7,635 nt of DNA, taken from positions 1 through 7,635 of the forward strand of contig JABDRK010000238.1 in assembly GCA_013041785.1 (NCBI GenBank). The letters run 5' to 3'. A program made the position numbers and the translations under genes. This document shows, one piece after another, positions 5,764-7,635 of the stretch (position 1 is its first letter; each line of letters starts with the position of its first letter). The notes below the pieces were generated by a model. It was not told the origin of the DNA. It ran no database searches and saw only the letters and a program-made list of their open reading frames with translations. Origin of the DNA: Eudoraea sp. Lineage in GTDB: Bacteria > Bacteroidota > Bacteroidia > Flavobacteriales > Flavobacteriaceae.

Positions 5764-7164
5764 TTACAGACTTTGTGGGTTAATGGCAAGGCTGCGGAAT
5801 AATTTGGCCTTGGCTGAAAAATATTTGTTTTGGACCTGATTTCGTTTTAATTCGGCCTCAATGAGCTTGCTCTCGCGGGAATTGATCAGGAAAAGGGAAC
5901 TTTCCCCAAAACTGAATTTTCGCTCTTCTGCAGCAAGCAGGGTATTGTAATCCGAAACAATAGAGGTAATCAGCTGGTTCTGGCTTTCAAAGGAATCCAG
6001 TTCCCTGTAAATAGCCCGAATCTTATTGCGAATCTCCACCTCCGCATTGTCAAACTCAAATTGAGCATCCCTGAGCTTGAATTTAGCCAGTTTCAGGTCA
6101 CCCCGTTCTTTTCTCAGGAAAAGCGGCAGGCTGATGTTAACCCCACCTTTGTACTCATCGGTTACAAAAGAATTCATGAGTTCCGGAGTTTCAGTAAGGA
6201 AGTTGTATTCCAGGTCTATCCGGGGAAGCAATCTGTTTGCTTTAAGCCTTTTATCTACCCGCAAACCCTGCACCTTAAAATCCAGCGAAAGCAATTTGGG
6301 GTGGTTCTCCAGCGTAAAGCTGTCCAGTGGGGCATCCCCAATTTCAAGTGCGATATCGATCTCCTCATCCAATCGGATATCCGGAATAACATTTTCCTGT
6401 AATTCTACCGGAACATTATCGGCCAACCATAAGAAATTTGCCAATTGAAGGGATTTATTGAAGTAGGTTACTTTAGCCTGCTCCAGGCTGAGCTGTCGGT
6501 TTTCCATGGCTATTTTGGCTTCTACCGTATCAATGGCAGCCAGATCACCTGCCAGGGCACTTTTTTTAATCCCCTCAAATCTGATCCGCGCATTCGTCAG
6601 AAAATTTTCATATACCTTACGATCCCGATACGCCTGTAGCCAGTCAAAATACGCCTTGGATGCCTCAAACAAAATAGCATTAATCTCCAAATCCCTGTCG
6701 GCCAACGTTTGCTCCCGAAAAAACTTTGCCTTGCGCAAGGTGGCCATGCGATCATTGATCCACAATCCCTGGGCTACGGGTACCGATACCCCAGCACTGT
6801 AAAGGCCATCGGTGGGAACAGTTTCAGCCGGATTGAGAAAGGCCCCTTCATTTTGTTCAAAGTTCCCTTTCAGCTCAATCCCAAACCAGGTGGGAACCTT
6901 AAAGGTGGCATTAAGGCGATCATAGTATTCGGTGCCTTTAAACTCCTTTCGCTCATAGTCCACCTCCAATTTAGGATCAAAACCACCACGGGCTTTCATG
7001 AGGTTGGCCTGGCCCACACCAATCTGCAGTTCAGCCTGCCGTGCAATGGGATGATACTTCTTCACATACCCCAGGTACTCCCTAAAATTAAGTACAAGGG
7101 TATCCTGAGCCGTTCCCTCAAACAGGCACAACAATGCGATAAATAAGAAAGCAATACGCTTCAT
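5764..7164 (-). CDS. TolC-family outer-membrane efflux protein
   Basis: Outer-membrane channel of a tripartite export system; homologues trimerise into a beta-barrel plus periplasmic alpha-helical tunnel. The product is 466 aa, a normal length. A Sec signal peptide is evident (MKRIAFLFIALLCLFEGTAQ, cleavage probably after Q20). The two OEP repeats are visible: the first begins around YHPIARQAEL (Y37) with membrane strand segment AGVSVPVAQGLW, and the second around NHPKLLSLDF (N287) with GGVNISLPLFLRKERGDL. Long charged helices lie between and after them. The start is ATG 7164-7162. The frame is open further upstream to 7263, but that would overlap the HlyD gene and bury the signal peptide. 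The ATG lies 4 nt after the HlyD stop (TAA-CAAT-ATG), so the two are one operon and probably translationally coupled. No convincing terminator is seen after the stop. Confidence 0.93.
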   Translation of the reverse strand: MKRIAFLFIALLCLFEGTAQDTLVLNFREYLGYVKKYHPIARQAELQIGVGQANLMKARGGFDPKLEVDYERKEFKGTEYYDRLNATFKVPTWFGIELKGNFEQNEGAFLNPAETVPTDGLYSAGVSVPVAQGLWINDRMATLRKAKFFREQTLADRDLEINAILFEASKAYFDWLQAYRDRKVYENFLTNARIRFEGIKKSALAGDLAAIDTVEAKIAMENRQLSLEQAKVTYFNKSLQLANFLWLADNVPVELQENVIPDIRLDEEIDIALEIGDAPLDSFTLENHPKLLSLDFKVQGLRVDKRLKANRLLPRIDLEYNFLTETPELMNSFVTDEYKGGVNISLPLFLRKERGDLKLAKFKLRDAQFEFDNAEVEIRNKIRAIYRELDSFESQNQLITSIVSDYNTLLAAEERKFSFGESSLFLINSRESKLIEAELKRNQVQNKYFSAKAKLFRSLAINPQSL

Positions 7165-7168
7165 ATTG

Positions 7169-7635
7169 TTATTTTTCTGCCGTTTTGTTGGTGTCAAACG
7201 GTTGATAATAATTCGGAGGGAAGCCGTTGAGCTGCCTCCATAGTTCAAACCAAATGGGGACATCTTCCAGCAGTGCCAGGCTATTCGCCCCGGAACCTAC
7301 ACGGAGGTCCACAGGCCAGGGATGATCATCCGGATCTGGTGCCACAAGCACCCGATATTTTCCGTTTTTGCTGATAAAGGTCTCTATAGCTACTACTTCT
7401 CCCCCATAGGTTCCGTATGAAACATTTGGCCATCCACTAAAGATAATAGCCGGCCATCCATCAAACTGTATGCGCACTTTTTCACCCAGATGTATCAGGG
7501 GCAGGTCAATAGGCTCAACAAAGGTTTCAACAGCCATCTCATAATCAGATGGCATTATCCCAACCAGCTGCTCCCCTTCCTTGAAGGTTTCCCCAACACC
7601 AGCCCTCAGGGCTTTGTTTATAAACCCATTCTGAG
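7169..7635 (-). CDS. HlyD-type membrane-fusion (periplasmic adaptor) protein, C-terminal part
   Basis: The 3' end of a gene that enters from the right edge: 154 codons plus stop are visible and the frame is still open at 7635, so the Met at 7555 is internal. The visible part begins with the end of the lipoyl/barrel-sandwich half (GFINKALRAGVGETFKEGE) and continues into the beta-barrel (V-E-P-I-D-L-P, then GEKVRIQFDGWP). It ends with a segment I recall from flavobacterial HlyD proteins (VGSGANSLALLEDVPIWFEL, then WRQLNGFPPNYYQP). Adaptors of this kind join an inner-membrane ABC or other pump to TolC. The N-terminal TM anchor, coiled-coil hairpin and pump lie outside the window. The TolC-family gene follows after 4 nt. 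Which substrate is exported cannot be told from here. Confidence 0.9.
   Translation of the reverse strand, partial: QNGFINKALRAGVGETFKEGEQLVGIMPSDYEMAVETFVEPIDLPLIHLGEKVRIQFDGWPAIIFSGWPNVSYGTYGGEVVAIETFISKNGKYRVLVAPDPDDHPWPVDLRVGSGANSLALLEDVPIWFELWRQLNGFPPNYYQPFDTNKTAEK

Noticed and set aside
6061..6448. Overlapping plus-strand frames inside the TolC-family gene
   Set aside because: Several overlapping frames here are all antisense to the TolC repeats and show no family features.
7165..7263. Longer N-terminus for the TolC-family gene starting at 7263
   Set aside because: It overlaps the HlyD coding end by nearly 100 bp and places 33 residues ahead of a clear signal peptide; ATG 7164 gives a proper secreted start 4 nt after the HlyD stop.
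1..7635. Mobile element, phage, CRISPR array, defence island or RNA gene
   Set aside because: No transposase, integrase, spaced repeats, tRNA-like cloverleaf or rRNA segment was seen; the window is nearly filled by ordinary housekeeping and export genes.

Overview
The window looks like chromosomal core DNA of a Bacteroidota bacterium, most likely a marine member of the Flavobacteriaceae with middling GC. Three things point there. The gene order ftsX / DUF3098 / uppP / truB is typical of that family as I recall it. The LeuRS carries the Bacteroidota-type insertion before its editing domain. The short upstream regions contain TAnnTTTG-like -7 elements and mostly weak Shine-Dalgarno signals. Species cannot be told from the sequence alone.

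Layout, left to right. The minus strand from 1 to 1457 holds the 5' two-thirds or less of leuS, which runs off the left edge. A short divergent intergenic region (1458-1570) contains a perfect 12-bp inverted repeat whose arms read as two opposed, identical -7 elements. The plus strand then carries a tight run: ftsX (cell-division ABC permease), a small DUF3098 membrane protein, uppP (undecaprenyl-diphosphatase), truB (tRNA pseudouridine-55 synthase), and a membrane-anchored protein with a TonB-like C-terminal domain. That last gene converges on, and overlaps by 42 bp, a minus-strand gene for a single-cysteine thioredoxin-like protein. Further right, also on the minus strand, lie a complete TolC-family outer-membrane efflux gene and the 3' end of a HlyD-type membrane-fusion gene, four bases apart. 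These are two parts of a tripartite export system whose pump is presumably outside the window to the right.

Functionally, the plus-strand run mixes envelope growth (FtsX in septal peptidoglycan remodelling, UppP recycling the C55 lipid carrier) with tRNA modification. leuS and truB are both translation genes. The right third is an export module. There is almost no non-coding DNA: the longest gaps are 113 bp (leuS/ftsX) and 95 bp (thioredoxin-like/TolC). I see no insertion sequence, phage, CRISPR array, tRNA or rRNA, and no sign of a wholly new system. The points most worth a second look are the symmetric divergent promoter, the convergent coding overlap, the unusual TonB-like protein and the TTG starts of uppP and truB.
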